DNA of 38,536 nucleotides from JBAYJT01 sp041664965 (GCA_041664965.1 JBAYJT010000011.1:1-38536), one strand, 5' to 3'. Positions 7,468 to 15,028 are shown, counted from the stretch's first letter. A program made the numbers and translations. The notes: a model not told the origin generated them from the letters alone.

Positions 7468-8182
7468 CCCTGACCACGCCTTTATAATTTTACTTGCCTC
7501 TGCCCTTTCGGTTGGTTTCATCCATACTTTGCTCGGGCCAGACCATTATTTGCCTTTCATTGTCATGGCAAAAGCTAGGCGTTGGTCGATGCAAAAAACC
7601 ACTTGGATAACACTTCTTTGCGGCATTGGACATGTTTTATCGGCAGCAATTCTAGGCCTTATCGTGGCTGCCATTGGTATCACAGTCGCCAAATTACAAT
7701 TTATCGAATCTTTTAGAAATGTGATTTCCGCCTGGCTTTTAATTGGCTTTGGCTTTGGTTATTTACTTTGGGGAATTCATTACGCTTTAAAGAAGAAAAC
7801 TCATACACACGCTCATATTCACTCCGACGGCTCGCTGCACCAGCATCTGCACAATCACAACGAAGAACATGCACACTTACATACTAAAAAAAGCTATCGC
7901 GAACTAACACCGTGGATTTTGTTTATAATTTTCATATTGGGACCTTGCGAACCGCTGATTCCGCTTATTATTTACCCAGCCTTACATGGCTCTTTAATGG
8001 AAGTATTTTGGATTTCTCTCGCTTTTGGCGCAGCAACTCTCATGGTTATGCTAAGCCTAGTCCTCGCTTCTGCCTTTGGTATGCAGAAATTTGAACTGCA
8101 TTTCTTCTCTCGTTACGGCAACGCCCTCGCCGGCGGCGTTATTTGCCTAAGCGGCGTAGCAATTAGGTTTTTGGGGCTTTGA
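7460..8182 (+). CDS. NicO-like nickel/cobalt permease (UreH/HupE-type)
   Basis: A 240-residue inner-membrane protein with about six hydrophobic helices. The first helix carries HTLLGPDH (HxxxxxDH-like metal motif) followed by FIVMAKARRWS. A very His-rich cytoplasmic or periplasmic loop spans about residues 113-141 (THTHAHIHSDGSLHQHLH and onward). A second metal-type motif, ILGPCEPLIPLI, opens the second half. Such proteins move nickel or cobalt for urease or hydrogenase, and its partner here is a hydrogenase maturation protease 38 bases upstream. The start codon is inside a dispersed repeat. The last 44 bases of the gene are repeated at 10127-10170, beyond an AbiE toxin-antitoxin pair. Confidence 0.82.
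   Translation: MFFPDHAFIILLASALSVGFIHTLLGPDHYLPFIVMAKARRWSMQKTTWITLLCGIGHVLSAAILGLIVAAIGITVAKLQFIESFRNVISAWLLIGFGFGYLLWGIHYALKKKTHTHAHIHSDGSLHQHLHNHNEEHAHLHTKKSYRELTPWILFIIFILGPCEPLIPLIIYPALHGSLMEVFWISLAFGAATLMVMLSLVLASAFGMQKFELHFFSRYGNALAGGVICLSGVAIRFLGL
8136..8179 (+). repeat. Left 44-bp direct repeat flanking the AbiE module
   Basis: This is the 3' end of the nickel permease gene. It matches 10127-10170 at 43 of 44 positions (8158 is A, 10149 is G). The two copies bracket the AbiEi/AbiEii genes, as expected for a duplication made on insertion or an attachment-site-like event. Confidence 0.9.
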
Positions 8183-8199
8183 TTGTATTGGGGTTAGAT

Positions 8200-8239
8200 T
8201 TAACTTGCATTTAGGAATTGGTATGATATCATACCAATT
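8200..8239 (+). promoter_or_regulatory. AbiE promoter and 24-bp palindromic operator
   Basis: A perfect 24-bp palindrome (8216-8239; half-site AATTGGTATGAT) ends one base before the antitoxin ATG. It contains a near-consensus -10 box, TATGAT (8222-8227), with TTAACT (8200-8205) 16 bases upstream. AbiEi antitoxins bind inverted repeats in their own promoter, so this is the expected autoregulatory operator. The transcript would begin near the ATG and have almost no leader. Confidence 0.75.
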
Positions 8240-8857
8240 ATGAAATATAGAAAAATCCTCCTAGGACAGGTGGAAAACCTTCCTTATTTCGATAAAAAGG
8301 CACTTTACCAGCTAAGTGAGCAGTACGCCATTAAGCCTGGAACTCTCGATGCCTATATCAGACAGTCTTTAACACACAGGGATTTAATTCAACTGAAAAA
8401 AGGTATGTACGTAACGAACGAGTATTTTCAGAAAAACAAAGGCGATGCTTCCTACGCCTTTTATCTCGCTAATGTTCTCTGCCAGCCATCTTATGTCAGC
8501 TCCTGGGCCGCTTTGCAGTATTATAATCTTGCCACTGAGGCTGTTTACACCATTACATCAGTAACTCCCAAAATCACCAGAACCTATAACAATAAAACAG
8601 GAAACTTTGCATATCACTCCATCAAAAAAGAACTTTTTTCTGATTTTTCACTCATTCAGGGCTCTTTTGATTTTTTTATAGCTTCTCCTGCAAAAGCTTT
8701 ATTCGACTTAATCTATTTTAAAACCAATCAGTTCAAAGGGTTACACATCAGCGATTTAGAACCTCTTATAGAAGAAGATTTACGCATCGATATCGATGAA
8801 ATGGATCCAAAAGAAAAGGAACATTTTTATAATTTAATAAAAAAATATCTCAAATAA
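8240..8857 (+). CDS. abiEi: AbiEi-family antitoxin / transcriptional repressor
   Basis: The 205-residue protein has an N-terminal winged-helix region (DKKALYQLSEQYAIKPGTLDAYIRQSLTHRDLIQLKKGMYV) typical of AbiEi, followed by the C-terminal AbiEi antitoxin domain with SYVSSWAALQYYNLATEAVYTITSVTPK and FFIASPAKALFDLIYF. In type IV systems it opposes the nucleotidyltransferase toxin without direct contact and represses the operon. It starts right after a perfect palindrome that covers the -10 box. The stop is one base before the toxin ATG. Confidence 0.88.
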   Translation: MKYRKILLGQVENLPYFDKKALYQLSEQYAIKPGTLDAYIRQSLTHRDLIQLKKGMYVTNEYFQKNKGDASYAFYLANVLCQPSYVSSWAALQYYNLATEAVYTITSVTPKITRTYNNKTGNFAYHSIKKELFSDFSLIQGSFDFFIASPAKALFDLIYFKTNQFKGLHISDLEPLIEEDLRIDIDEMDPKEKEHFYNLIKKYLK

Positions 8858-8858
8858 T

Positions 8859-10127
8859 ATGGCCATACAATTTATTGAAATACTCAAAAGTACCATTTTT
8901 GCTCGCGCCAATGCTGATGTAGCGAATGCGGAAATACTGCGCAATATGGTGAAAGAAGAAATACAGTACTATGTGCTGAATTTTATTTATCACCACTCCG
9001 AATACAGCAAATGGACTATGTATGGCGGATCTGCCCTCCGCATTTGTCACAACCTAAACCGCATGTCTGTTGACTTGGACTTTGAAATTGAGCATGTCTG
9101 TACGCAATCTTTGCTGAGCACTATCAAAAAAGAGGCGGAAATTTATTTCGCAGACAAATATGGATTCAACGCTAAGACAATTCAAATCAAAACCGTTGGC
9201 ACCAGGGGACTGCTTCTACGCTTTTTTATTGGTGAAGAAATAGGTATTGACCATCATTCCAAGCAAGTGCACGTTAAAATTGATCTTAATCACTTCTCCC
9301 CGCCTGGGGCTGTTATAGAAAAAATCCCGATTAATCATGGCCAACTGTCTTTCGTAATCAAAACTTATAATATGTCTACCCTCATGGCGAGCAAGATTGC
9401 TGCTATTCTGCTGCGCGGCACAAGGCGTGTAGGTAAGAACGCATACGAAGAAAAAGGGCGCGACATTTATGATCTCTTGTGGTACATGGAAAAGAAAACC
9501 ACTCCCAACTTGGATTATTTACGTGCACGTGCCAAAGATATGGCTATCGCGGATTTACCCGAGCTTTTTGGGCTCCTTACGCAAAAAATGAATCAAGTAA
9601 ACGATAAAAACCTCCAACACGATTTATCGCCACTATTTCTCGACCAAAATTACATTAAAAACTGGCTAGGGCAATGGCGCACAAGCTATTCTCGCTTACT
9701 GGAGTCATACGAGTTTTATAAAATCATCCGATTACACGAAATACAGATTCAGCAAGACTTTTCCACCGACAACTACTTATTTAAATACGTCTATGAAGCT
9801 GAGGGAAGCCATGTAGTAAATATAATTTATACGCTTAGCGACTATTGGCTAGAAGATGTGGAAGGCAAGATCCCAACTGAAATAGACGATAAGCTTGTCC
9901 CCTTGATTCGCATGTTTAAAGAAATCAAAAAAAGCCGCATAACTCTACTCCAAAGATATACCACACTTTTTAATGAAAAAAATGCAGCTTATTTAAAAAA
10001 ATCCAACAACATTGTTTTAGGCAACACGATACAAACAAAGGTCATCTGTTTAACAGAACGAGAGCTAAATAAGATACACCGTAATAAAGCTCAATTGCTT
10101 ACATGCACTCTGGAAGATTTAATTTAG
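8859..10127 (+). CDS. abiEii: AbiEii/AbiGii-family nucleotidyltransferase toxin
   Basis: The toxin belongs to the DUF1814 nucleotidyltransferase family that adds nucleotides to tRNA acceptor ends. The catalytic signature is YGGSALRICHNLNRMSVDLDF near residues 52-72 (GGSALR then R-x-S-x-DLDF). A third acidic strand lies at VHVKIDLNHF, and the conserved KIAAILLRGTRR...GRDIYDLLWYM segment follows. At 422 residues it is longer than most AbiEii proteins (about 300), with a C-terminal helical extension of unknown role. Its stop codon ends on the first base of the right 44-bp direct repeat, so the module fits exactly between the repeats. Confidence 0.88.
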   Translation: MAIQFIEILKSTIFARANADVANAEILRNMVKEEIQYYVLNFIYHHSEYSKWTMYGGSALRICHNLNRMSVDLDFEIEHVCTQSLLSTIKKEAEIYFADKYGFNAKTIQIKTVGTRGLLLRFFIGEEIGIDHHSKQVHVKIDLNHFSPPGAVIEKIPINHGQLSFVIKTYNMSTLMASKIAAILLRGTRRVGKNAYEEKGRDIYDLLWYMEKKTTPNLDYLRARAKDMAIADLPELFGLLTQKMNQVNDKNLQHDLSPLFLDQNYIKNWLGQWRTSYSRLLESYEFYKIIRLHEIQIQQDFSTDNYLFKYVYEAEGSHVVNIIYTLSDYWLEDVEGKIPTEIDDKLVPLIRMFKEIKKSRITLLQRYTTLFNEKNAAYLKKSNNIVLGNTIQTKVICLTERELNKIHRNKAQLLTCTLEDLI

Positions 10128-10170
10128 CGTTATTTGCCTAAGCGGCGTGGCAATTAGGTTTTTGGGGCTT
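10127..10170 (+). repeat. Right 44-bp direct repeat flanking the AbiE module
   Basis: A copy of the nickel permease 3' end (8136-8179) with one mismatch, without the rest of that gene. It begins at the last base of the toxin stop codon and ends 26 bases before the candidate promoter of the microcompartment locus. Confidence 0.9.
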
Positions 10171-10195
10171 CAGATACTTTTAAACCAGGTAAATA

Positions 10196-10267
10196 TTGAT
10201 TTTCCCAACACTCTAGCTTATCATGCGCGGATATTTACGGCCTTTGGAGGTTCTTTTTAACCCCCAA
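10196..10267 (+). promoter_or_regulatory. BMC locus promoter with leader hairpin
   Basis: TTGATT (10196-10201) and TATCAT (10219-10224) are 17 bases apart. Transcription from about 10231 would give a leader of roughly 95 bases containing a hairpin: TTGGAGGTT (10244-10252), a six-base pyrimidine loop, AACCCCCAA (10259-10267), with one mismatch. The hairpin is not followed by a T run, so it looks like a cis-regulatory or stabilising structure, not a terminator. Confidence 0.5.
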
Positions 10268-10326
10268 GACCATAAAATTTCGTTTTCTCATCCATTTTCA
10301 ATCAACAATTTTTCGGAGAATCTAAA

Positions 10327-10623
10327 ATGGCAGATGCATTAGGTATGATCGAAACTAAAGGCTTTACAGGCATGGTTGAAGCAGCAGACGCAATGGTCAA
10401 AGCTGCGAAAGTCGAACTAGTCGGCTTTGAAAAAGTTGGACACGCTTATGTAACCGCTATCGTCCGTGGCGATGTTGCTGCAGTTAAAGCCGCAACAGAA
10501 GCTGGCGAAAGAGCAGCCAGAAAAGTTGGCGAAGTGGTTTCAGTACATGTCATCCCAAATCCACATTTAAACATCGACGCAGTCCTACCTTTGGGCCGTC
10601 AAGCTGACAGCAAAAAGAAATAA
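10327..10623 (+). CDS. BMC-H hexameric shell protein (PduA/CcmK type)
   Basis: A single-domain microcompartment protein of 98 residues; its hexamers tile the shell facets and their central pores pass metabolites. The sequence has the family layout: ALGMIETKGFTGMVEAADAMVKAAKVELVG, then HAYVTAIVRGDVAAVKAATEAGERAA and a C-terminal VIPNPHLNI. It is the only BMC-H in the window, so it must form the bulk of the facets unless others lie elsewhere. A good ribosome-binding site (CGGAG) precedes the ATG. It leads the locus and ends 6 bases before the first pentamer gene. Confidence 0.97.
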   Translation: MADALGMIETKGFTGMVEAADAMVKAAKVELVGFEKVGHAYVTAIVRGDVAAVKAATEAGERAARKVGEVVSVHVIPNPHLNIDAVLPLGRQADSKKK

Positions 10624-10629
10624 TCCACT

Positions 10630-10917
10630 ATGCAACTTGGAAAAGTAGTAGGTACTGTTGTAGCTACGCGTAAAGATGAAAAACTAGAAGGATTAAAAAT
10701 GCTTCTAGTTAAATACATCAACGTGGATGGCTCGTTTACGGGTGCTTTTGTCGTCGCAGTCGATTCTGTCGGCGCCGGCAAAGACGAAGTGGTTTTGGTA
10801 GCTGCCGGCAGTTCCGCCAGGCAAACTGATATCACTAAAGATAAGCCAGTCGACACGGTCATCATGGCTATTGTCGACACGGTCGAAGTAGACGGCAAGA
10901 TAGTTTACAACAAGTAA
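10630..10917 (+). CDS. BMC-P pentameric vertex protein (EutN/CcmL), copy 1
   Basis: EutN/CcmL proteins form pentamers that close the 12 vertices of the shell. The 95-residue product has the family start MQLGKVVGTVVATRKDEKLEGLKMLLVK and the central strand GAGKDEVVLVAAGSSARQT, ending in MAIVDTVEVDGK. It is the first of three BMC-P genes in the locus. Three paralogous pentamers are also present in the Haliangium-type and several other metabolosomes. Confidence 0.96.
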   Translation: MQLGKVVGTVVATRKDEKLEGLKMLLVKYINVDGSFTGAFVVAVDSVGAGKDEVVLVAAGSSARQTDITKDKPVDTVIMAIVDTVEVDGKIVYNK

Positions 10918-10936
10918 TTAAAACCATAGGTAAGAT

Positions 10937-12382
10937 ATGGCCATCATTAATGATCAGCAGATCGCCTCTTTGGTGGATCGCGTTGTCGGTCAATTAGCTG
11001 GAACTAAAGCTGCATCTCCTAAAGTCGAAGAGCCGCGCCGAAAGCCAGCAGCTCCTAGCGTTTTCACTGAAAATGCGCGTGGCTGTTTTGATACTATCGA
11101 AGAAGCAATTCAAGCAGCAGACAGAGCTTTTTGCGAATATAAAGAAGTTTCAGTTGAACAAAGAAACAAAATCATTGGAGCTATTCGCGAAGCTTGTCTA
11201 GAAAATCTAGAAAATTTTGCGAAATTAGCTCTAGATGAGACTGGACTTGGCCGCTACGCTGATAAAATCAAAAAAAATGAAGTAGCTATTGTCAAAACAC
11301 CAGGCGTGGAAGACTTATCTCCCATCGCTTTTACGGGAGATAATGGCTTAACTTTATTGGAACTTGCACCTTATGGCGTGATCGGCGCTATTACGCCGTG
11401 CACCAATCCATCTGAAACTATTATCTGCAACACTATTGGCATGATCGCTGGTGGTAACACCGTTGCTTTTAATCCACATCCAAGCGCCAAAAAAACTTCG
11501 GTTTTTACGGTAGATTTAATCAATAAAGCCATAATTTCCGCTGGCGGACCGCCAAATCTAATCACAACTGTGATTAATCCAACTATCGAATCCGCTAATG
11601 TTTTGATGAAACATCCACAAATAAAATTATTAGTGGTAACAGGCGGACCGGCCGTAGTTGCAGCAGCCATGAAATCTGGCAAAAGGGTTGTGGCGGCAGG
11701 ACCAGGTAATCCGCCAGTAGTTGTCGATGAAACCGCGGATATTGAAAAAGCTGCACGCGAAATAGTTACGAGCGCTAGCACCGACAATAATATTATCTGT
11801 GTGGTAGAAAAAAATATCATCGTTACTAAATTAGCTGCCGATAGAATGAAAAAAGCTCTGGTAGCCGCCGGCGCCGTAGAGCTTAGCAGCTATCAGGCCA
11901 AAAGATTAGAGCAAGTTATTGTAAATCCCGATGGCACGCCAAATAAGAAATGGATCGGCAAAGATATTCAGCTCATCTTAAAAGAAATCGATATGGATGT
12001 AGATTCTTCTAAACGCTTAGCCTTTGCGGAAACCGATGCCAATCATCCATTTGCCAAACTAGAGCTTTTGATGCCAGTTCTGCCTTTCATTCGCGCCAAC
12101 GACGTCGATGAAGCTATTGAAATTGCTTATAAATTGGAAGACGGCTGCTTTCATAGTGCAGCAATGCACTCACGTAACATCGACAATTTACACAAAATGG
12201 CAGTCAGAATGAATACAGCGATTTTTGTTAAAAACGGCCCAACTTTGGCTGGTCTTGGCCTAGGCGGCGAAGGACCTGCGTCGTTTACGATAGCAGCTCC
12301 AACCGGAGAAGGTGTCACGACAGCCAGACATTTTACGCGTATCAGACGCTGCGTCGTGAGTGGACATTTTAGAATAGTATAG
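10937..12382 (+). CDS. CoA-acylating aldehyde dehydrogenase (PduP/EutE-like), encapsulated
   Basis: This enzyme oxidises a short aldehyde to acyl-CoA with NAD+ inside the compartment. Residues 5-22 (NDQQIASLVDRVVGQLAG) form an amphipathic helix of the encapsulation-peptide type, followed by a Pro/Lys/Ala-rich linker (residues 23-42), as in PduP. The catalytic Cys is about residue 288, in DNNIICVVEK. Glycine-rich nucleotide-binding segments lie around GGNTVAFNP and VTGGPAVV. Its 481-residue length matches PduP/EutE (about 465). It follows the shell pair within 20 bases, with a ribosome-binding site (TAGGTAAG). Acetaldehyde (from DeoC) and lactaldehyde (from a fuculose-type aldolase) are plausible substrates. 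Confidence 0.94.
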   Translation: MAIINDQQIASLVDRVVGQLAGTKAASPKVEEPRRKPAAPSVFTENARGCFDTIEEAIQAADRAFCEYKEVSVEQRNKIIGAIREACLENLENFAKLALDETGLGRYADKIKKNEVAIVKTPGVEDLSPIAFTGDNGLTLLELAPYGVIGAITPCTNPSETIICNTIGMIAGGNTVAFNPHPSAKKTSVFTVDLINKAIISAGGPPNLITTVINPTIESANVLMKHPQIKLLVVTGGPAVVAAAMKSGKRVVAAGPGNPPVVVDETADIEKAAREIVTSASTDNNIICVVEKNIIVTKLAADRMKKALVAAGAVELSSYQAKRLEQVIVNPDGTPNKKWIGKDIQLILKEIDMDVDSSKRLAFAETDANHPFAKLELLMPVLPFIRANDVDEAIEIAYKLEDGCFHSAAMHSRNIDNLHKMAVRMNTAIFVKNGPTLAGLGLGGEGPASFTIAAPTGEGVTTARHFTRIRRCVVSGHFRIV

Positions 12383-12385
12383 AAA

Positions 12386-12595
12386 AATTATAAATTATAA
12401 ATTATGAATTATGAATGATGAATTATGAATGATGAATTATTAAAGCATGAATTTTAAAGGTTAGGTCAATGATAAAACATTTACATTCAAAAACATGTCT
12501 ACGGATTTTTCTTATAAATCAATCAGTTATAATTTCAAAATTAAACCTTCCCTTTCCTAACAATTCATCATTCATAATTTATAATTCATAATTAT
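12386..12595 (-). mobile_element. MITE-like element A (full copy with inverted ends)
   Basis: AT-rich ends built from AATTATGAATGATGAATT units (12386-12441 and, inverted, 12561-12595) flank a dispersed repeat core (12489-12541) in minus orientation. It fills the whole gap between the aldehyde dehydrogenase and PduS-like genes and ends 5 bases before the PduS-like ATG. No coding capacity is present. Confidence 0.65.
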
Positions 12596-12600
12596 TTTAT

Positions 12601-13938
12601 ATGTTATCCTCCGCACAAATAGTCAATGCGGTTCGTAATGCCGGCGTTATCGGAGCCGGTGGCGGCGGATTTCCGACGTATATTAAATTACAAGCCAAAG
12701 TTAATACCGTAATAGCCAATGGCTCAGAGTGCGAACCGCTTCTCACTAGCGACTGCAGCATGATGGAAAAGCACGCTGATTGGCTAATCGAAGGCATGAA
12801 GCTGGCCATGATCGCAACTGGCGCGAAAGAAGGCGTCATTGCTCTAAAAGAACACTACGAAGAAGCCGTAGCAGCGATCCAAAAAGTCTTACCCAAAGAC
12901 AACTCTATTCGACTACATCTTCTTGAAAATTACTATCCTGCCGGCGATGAATTTATATTAGTCTATGAAGTAACTGGTAAAGTCATTCCAGAAGGCGGAA
13001 TTCCATTAAACGTTGGCGTTGTGGTGAATAACGTCATTACTTTGATGCAAGTTTATCAAGCGGCGCAAGGCAAACCTGTAACAGAAAGAACTGTAACACT
13101 GGCCGGCGAATTTAAAAAACCGCAAGTTGTAACAGTTCCCATCGGCACGCCCTATTCTGAACTAATCAAAATCGCCGGCGGAACAACCTGCGAAAACGCA
13201 GTATTTATCGATGGCGGCCCCATGATGGGCAAAATAGTTAATAATTTGGAAGATGGCATATCCAAAACCACTAGCGGCTTTTTAGCTCTGCCAGCCGATC
13301 ATTTTATTGTAACCATGCAACAGCGTTCTTTAGAGCAAGTTATTAAGCGTTCTAAATCCGCCTGTTGCCAGTGTTTTCGCTGTAGTGATCTGTGTCCACG
13401 AAATCTCATCGGCCATGAGATACAGCCGCATTTAACTATGCGCAGCTTAGATTACAATCAAGCTGAACCAGCTAAAAATATAACTTCAGCATTTTTATGC
13501 AGCCAATGCGGCGTTTGCGAGTTGGCCGCTTGCGATTTTATGTTGCTATCTCCTCGTAAAATTTTCGGAGCCTATCGCAAAGAATTAGTTTCAAAAGGCG
13601 TAAAAAATCCGCATCAGCGCAGTAAAATAGAGCCAAACTCACAATTTCAGAACAGAAAATTAGCCATTCCAACGCTTTTAAAGAAAATCGATTTAGTGCG
13701 CTATGACGTAGAGATTCCGGATTGTGGCAGACAAGAAATTAAGACGGTACGCATTCCGCTCAACAAACACATTGGTGTTCCGGCGGAACCCAAAATTAAA
13801 ATTGGCGACAAAGTTAAAATGTGCGATATAATCGCCGCTTCGCCAGAAGACAAGCTCGGCGCGGTTTATCATGCGTCGATAGAAGGGAAAATTACGAATA
13901 TAGATGAAAATTGGATTGAGATTAAAAACAAATTATGA
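12601..13938 (+). CDS. PduS/RnfC-like flavin and Fe-S oxidoreductase
   Basis: PduS-type proteins oxidise NADH through FMN and two [4Fe-4S] clusters; in Pdu compartments this serves cobalamin reduction, in others probably NAD+ recycling. The 445-residue sequence opens with the FMN/NADH motif GVIGAGGGGFPTYIKL, then the SLBB-type region. Cluster ligands are Cys255-x2-258-x2-261-x3-265 (before Pro) and Cys300-x2-303-x2-306-x4-311. The C-terminal 100 residues form a biotinyl-lipoyl-like fold in related proteins. No ribosome-binding site is seen because a MITE-like element ends right before the ATG, and the TGA stop is formed by the AT-rich end of the next element. No B12-dependent enzyme is in the locus. 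Confidence 0.92.
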   Translation: MLSSAQIVNAVRNAGVIGAGGGGFPTYIKLQAKVNTVIANGSECEPLLTSDCSMMEKHADWLIEGMKLAMIATGAKEGVIALKEHYEEAVAAIQKVLPKDNSIRLHLLENYYPAGDEFILVYEVTGKVIPEGGIPLNVGVVVNNVITLMQVYQAAQGKPVTERTVTLAGEFKKPQVVTVPIGTPYSELIKIAGGTTCENAVFIDGGPMMGKIVNNLEDGISKTTSGFLALPADHFIVTMQQRSLEQVIKRSKSACCQCFRCSDLCPRNLIGHEIQPHLTMRSLDYNQAEPAKNITSAFLCSQCGVCELAACDFMLLSPRKIFGAYRKELVSKGVKNPHQRSKIEPNSQFQNRKLAIPTLLKKIDLVRYDVEIPDCGRQEIKTVRIPLNKHIGVPAEPKIKIGDKVKMCDIIAASPEDKLGAVYHASIEGKITNIDENWIEIKNKL

Positions 13939-14052
13939 ATGATGAATTATGAGTTATGAATTGTAGGAAAAATAAAAAAAGGGCGGGATACGTGTCCGCC
14001 CAAAAACATGTCTATGTGATTTCCTTTAAAATCAAAGAGTTAGGATTTTAAG
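13931..14052 (-). mobile_element. MITE-like element, one end plus core (copy 4)
   Basis: An AT-rich end (13931-13965) and a diverged core (14002-14052) in minus orientation, separated by a GC-rich hairpin. The opposite inverted end is missing. The core has lost its ATAAATC palindrome (TTTAAAATC here), so this is an old copy. Confidence 0.5.
13974..14001 (-). terminator. Hairpin with T7 tail, minus orientation
   Basis: GGGCGG (13981-13986) pairs with CCGCCC (13996-14001). Read on the minus strand the stem is followed by seven T bases, the form of an intrinsic terminator, though no minus-strand gene leads into it. The stem resembles the CGTGTCTGCCC palindrome at 30029-30084, so it may be a repeat remnant that acts only against antisense transcription. 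Confidence 0.4.
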
Positions 14053-14106
14053 TTACGGGCTCCGCCCCCACCCTCAATTATTATGGGGACGATTTTGGGA
14101 ACTTGT

Positions 14107-14131
14107 CAATACCGTGAAAAACACGGTATTG
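14107..14131. repeat. 25-bp palindrome, perfect copy
   Basis: CAATACCGTG, five A bases, then CACGGTATTG: two perfect 10-bp arms. Related copies lie at 6888-6912 and 2931-2955. It sits 71 bases upstream of the BMC-T gene. Confidence 0.85.
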
Positions 14132-14202
14132 CGAAGTGTGTTTGGGGCGGTTAAACTGAACTTGGGCGGGGCGTGGGGTCCCCATTTTTTTGAAGAAGAA
14201 AC

Positions 14203-14751
14203 ATGAAAGAACCATCGTTAGGTCTAATAGAATTTAAATCGATAGCACAAGGCTTTTTGGCCGCAGACGCTGTCGTCAAAAAAGCGCCGGTTAGGCTGTT
14301 AACTGCGAATCCGATTTGCCCTGGAAAATATTTAATCACTTTCGCCGGCGAAGTCGCGGACGTGGAAGAATCCCTGGCAGCTGGCATAAATGCTGGCGCT
14401 GACATGGTAATCAATCAATTATTTTTACCACATTTACACGAAAGCGTTATTCCAGCCATTGCCGGCGTAAAAGCGGTGAAAAAATATGGCGCTTTGGGAA
14501 TAGTGGAATCTTTTTCCGTAGCATCTTGCGTTTTAGCGGCTGATAAAGCGGCTAAAGTTTCTCCTATTGAACTAGTAGAAATCCGCTTAGCCAATGGCAT
14601 TGGCGGCAAAGCTTATTTTGTTTTAACGGGAGACCTGGATCAGGTAGAAGCCTCAACTTTTGCCGCTCGCGACATGATCAAAGCAGAAGGGCTTTTGGCT
14701 GGCTGCACCGTCATTCCAGCTCCACATAAAGATTTTTTAGAACGAGTTTAA
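14203..14751 (+). CDS. BMC-T trimeric shell protein, PduT-like with Fe-S cysteine
   Basis: A tandem BMC-domain protein of 182 residues that forms pseudohexameric trimers. First domain: SLGLIEFKSIAQGFLAAD; second domain: ALGIVESFSVASCVLAAD, ending in VIPAPHKDFLERV. Cys39, in the loop NPICPGKYL, corresponds to Cys38 of Salmonella PduT, where three such residues hold one [4Fe-4S] cluster in the trimer pore. A PduS-like partner is encoded in the same locus, so electron transfer across the shell is the likely role. Ribosome-binding site GAAGAAG. The two BMC-P genes follow closely. Confidence 0.94.
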   Translation: MKEPSLGLIEFKSIAQGFLAADAVVKKAPVRLLTANPICPGKYLITFAGEVADVEESLAAGINAGADMVINQLFLPHLHESVIPAIAGVKAVKKYGALGIVESFSVASCVLAADKAAKVSPIELVEIRLANGIGGKAYFVLTGDLDQVEASTFAARDMIKAEGLLAGCTVIPAPHKDFLERV

Positions 14752-14755
14752 AAAT

Positions 14756-15028
14756 ATGCAACTTGCAAGAATAATCGGCACCGTCGTTGCCACAACAAAA
14801 GATAAAGCCCTAGAAGGCTCTAAAATATTGATGATTCAGCCTTTGACAGATAAATTAAAGCCGTCGGGAGCGCCTATCGCAGCTATCGACACTGTCCAAG
14901 CTGGCCCTGGCGATTTGGTTTATTGGATCACTGCTCGCGAAGCAGCTCTGGCTCTGCCGAATACATTCGTTCCCATTGACGCCGCCATCACGGGCATTGT
15001 TGATCAAGTTAACGTCGAAACTGAATAA
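14756..15028 (+). CDS. BMC-P pentameric vertex protein (EutN/CcmL), copy 2
   Basis: A 90-residue EutN/CcmL protein, opening MQLARIIGTVVATTKDKALEGSKILMIQPL and ending AAITGIVDQVNVE. It differs clearly from copy 1 in the central loop (PGDLVYWITAREAALALPN). It starts 4 bases after the BMC-T stop. Confidence 0.95.
   Translation: MQLARIIGTVVATTKDKALEGSKILMIQPLTDKLKPSGAPIAAIDTVQAGPGDLVYWITAREAALALPNTFVPIDAAITGIVDQVNVETE

Noticed and set aside
10937..12382. Full B12-dependent propanediol or ethanolamine utilisation locus
   Set aside because: No diol dehydratase, ammonia-lyase, or cobalamin genes are present; the aldolases define a different substrate route.
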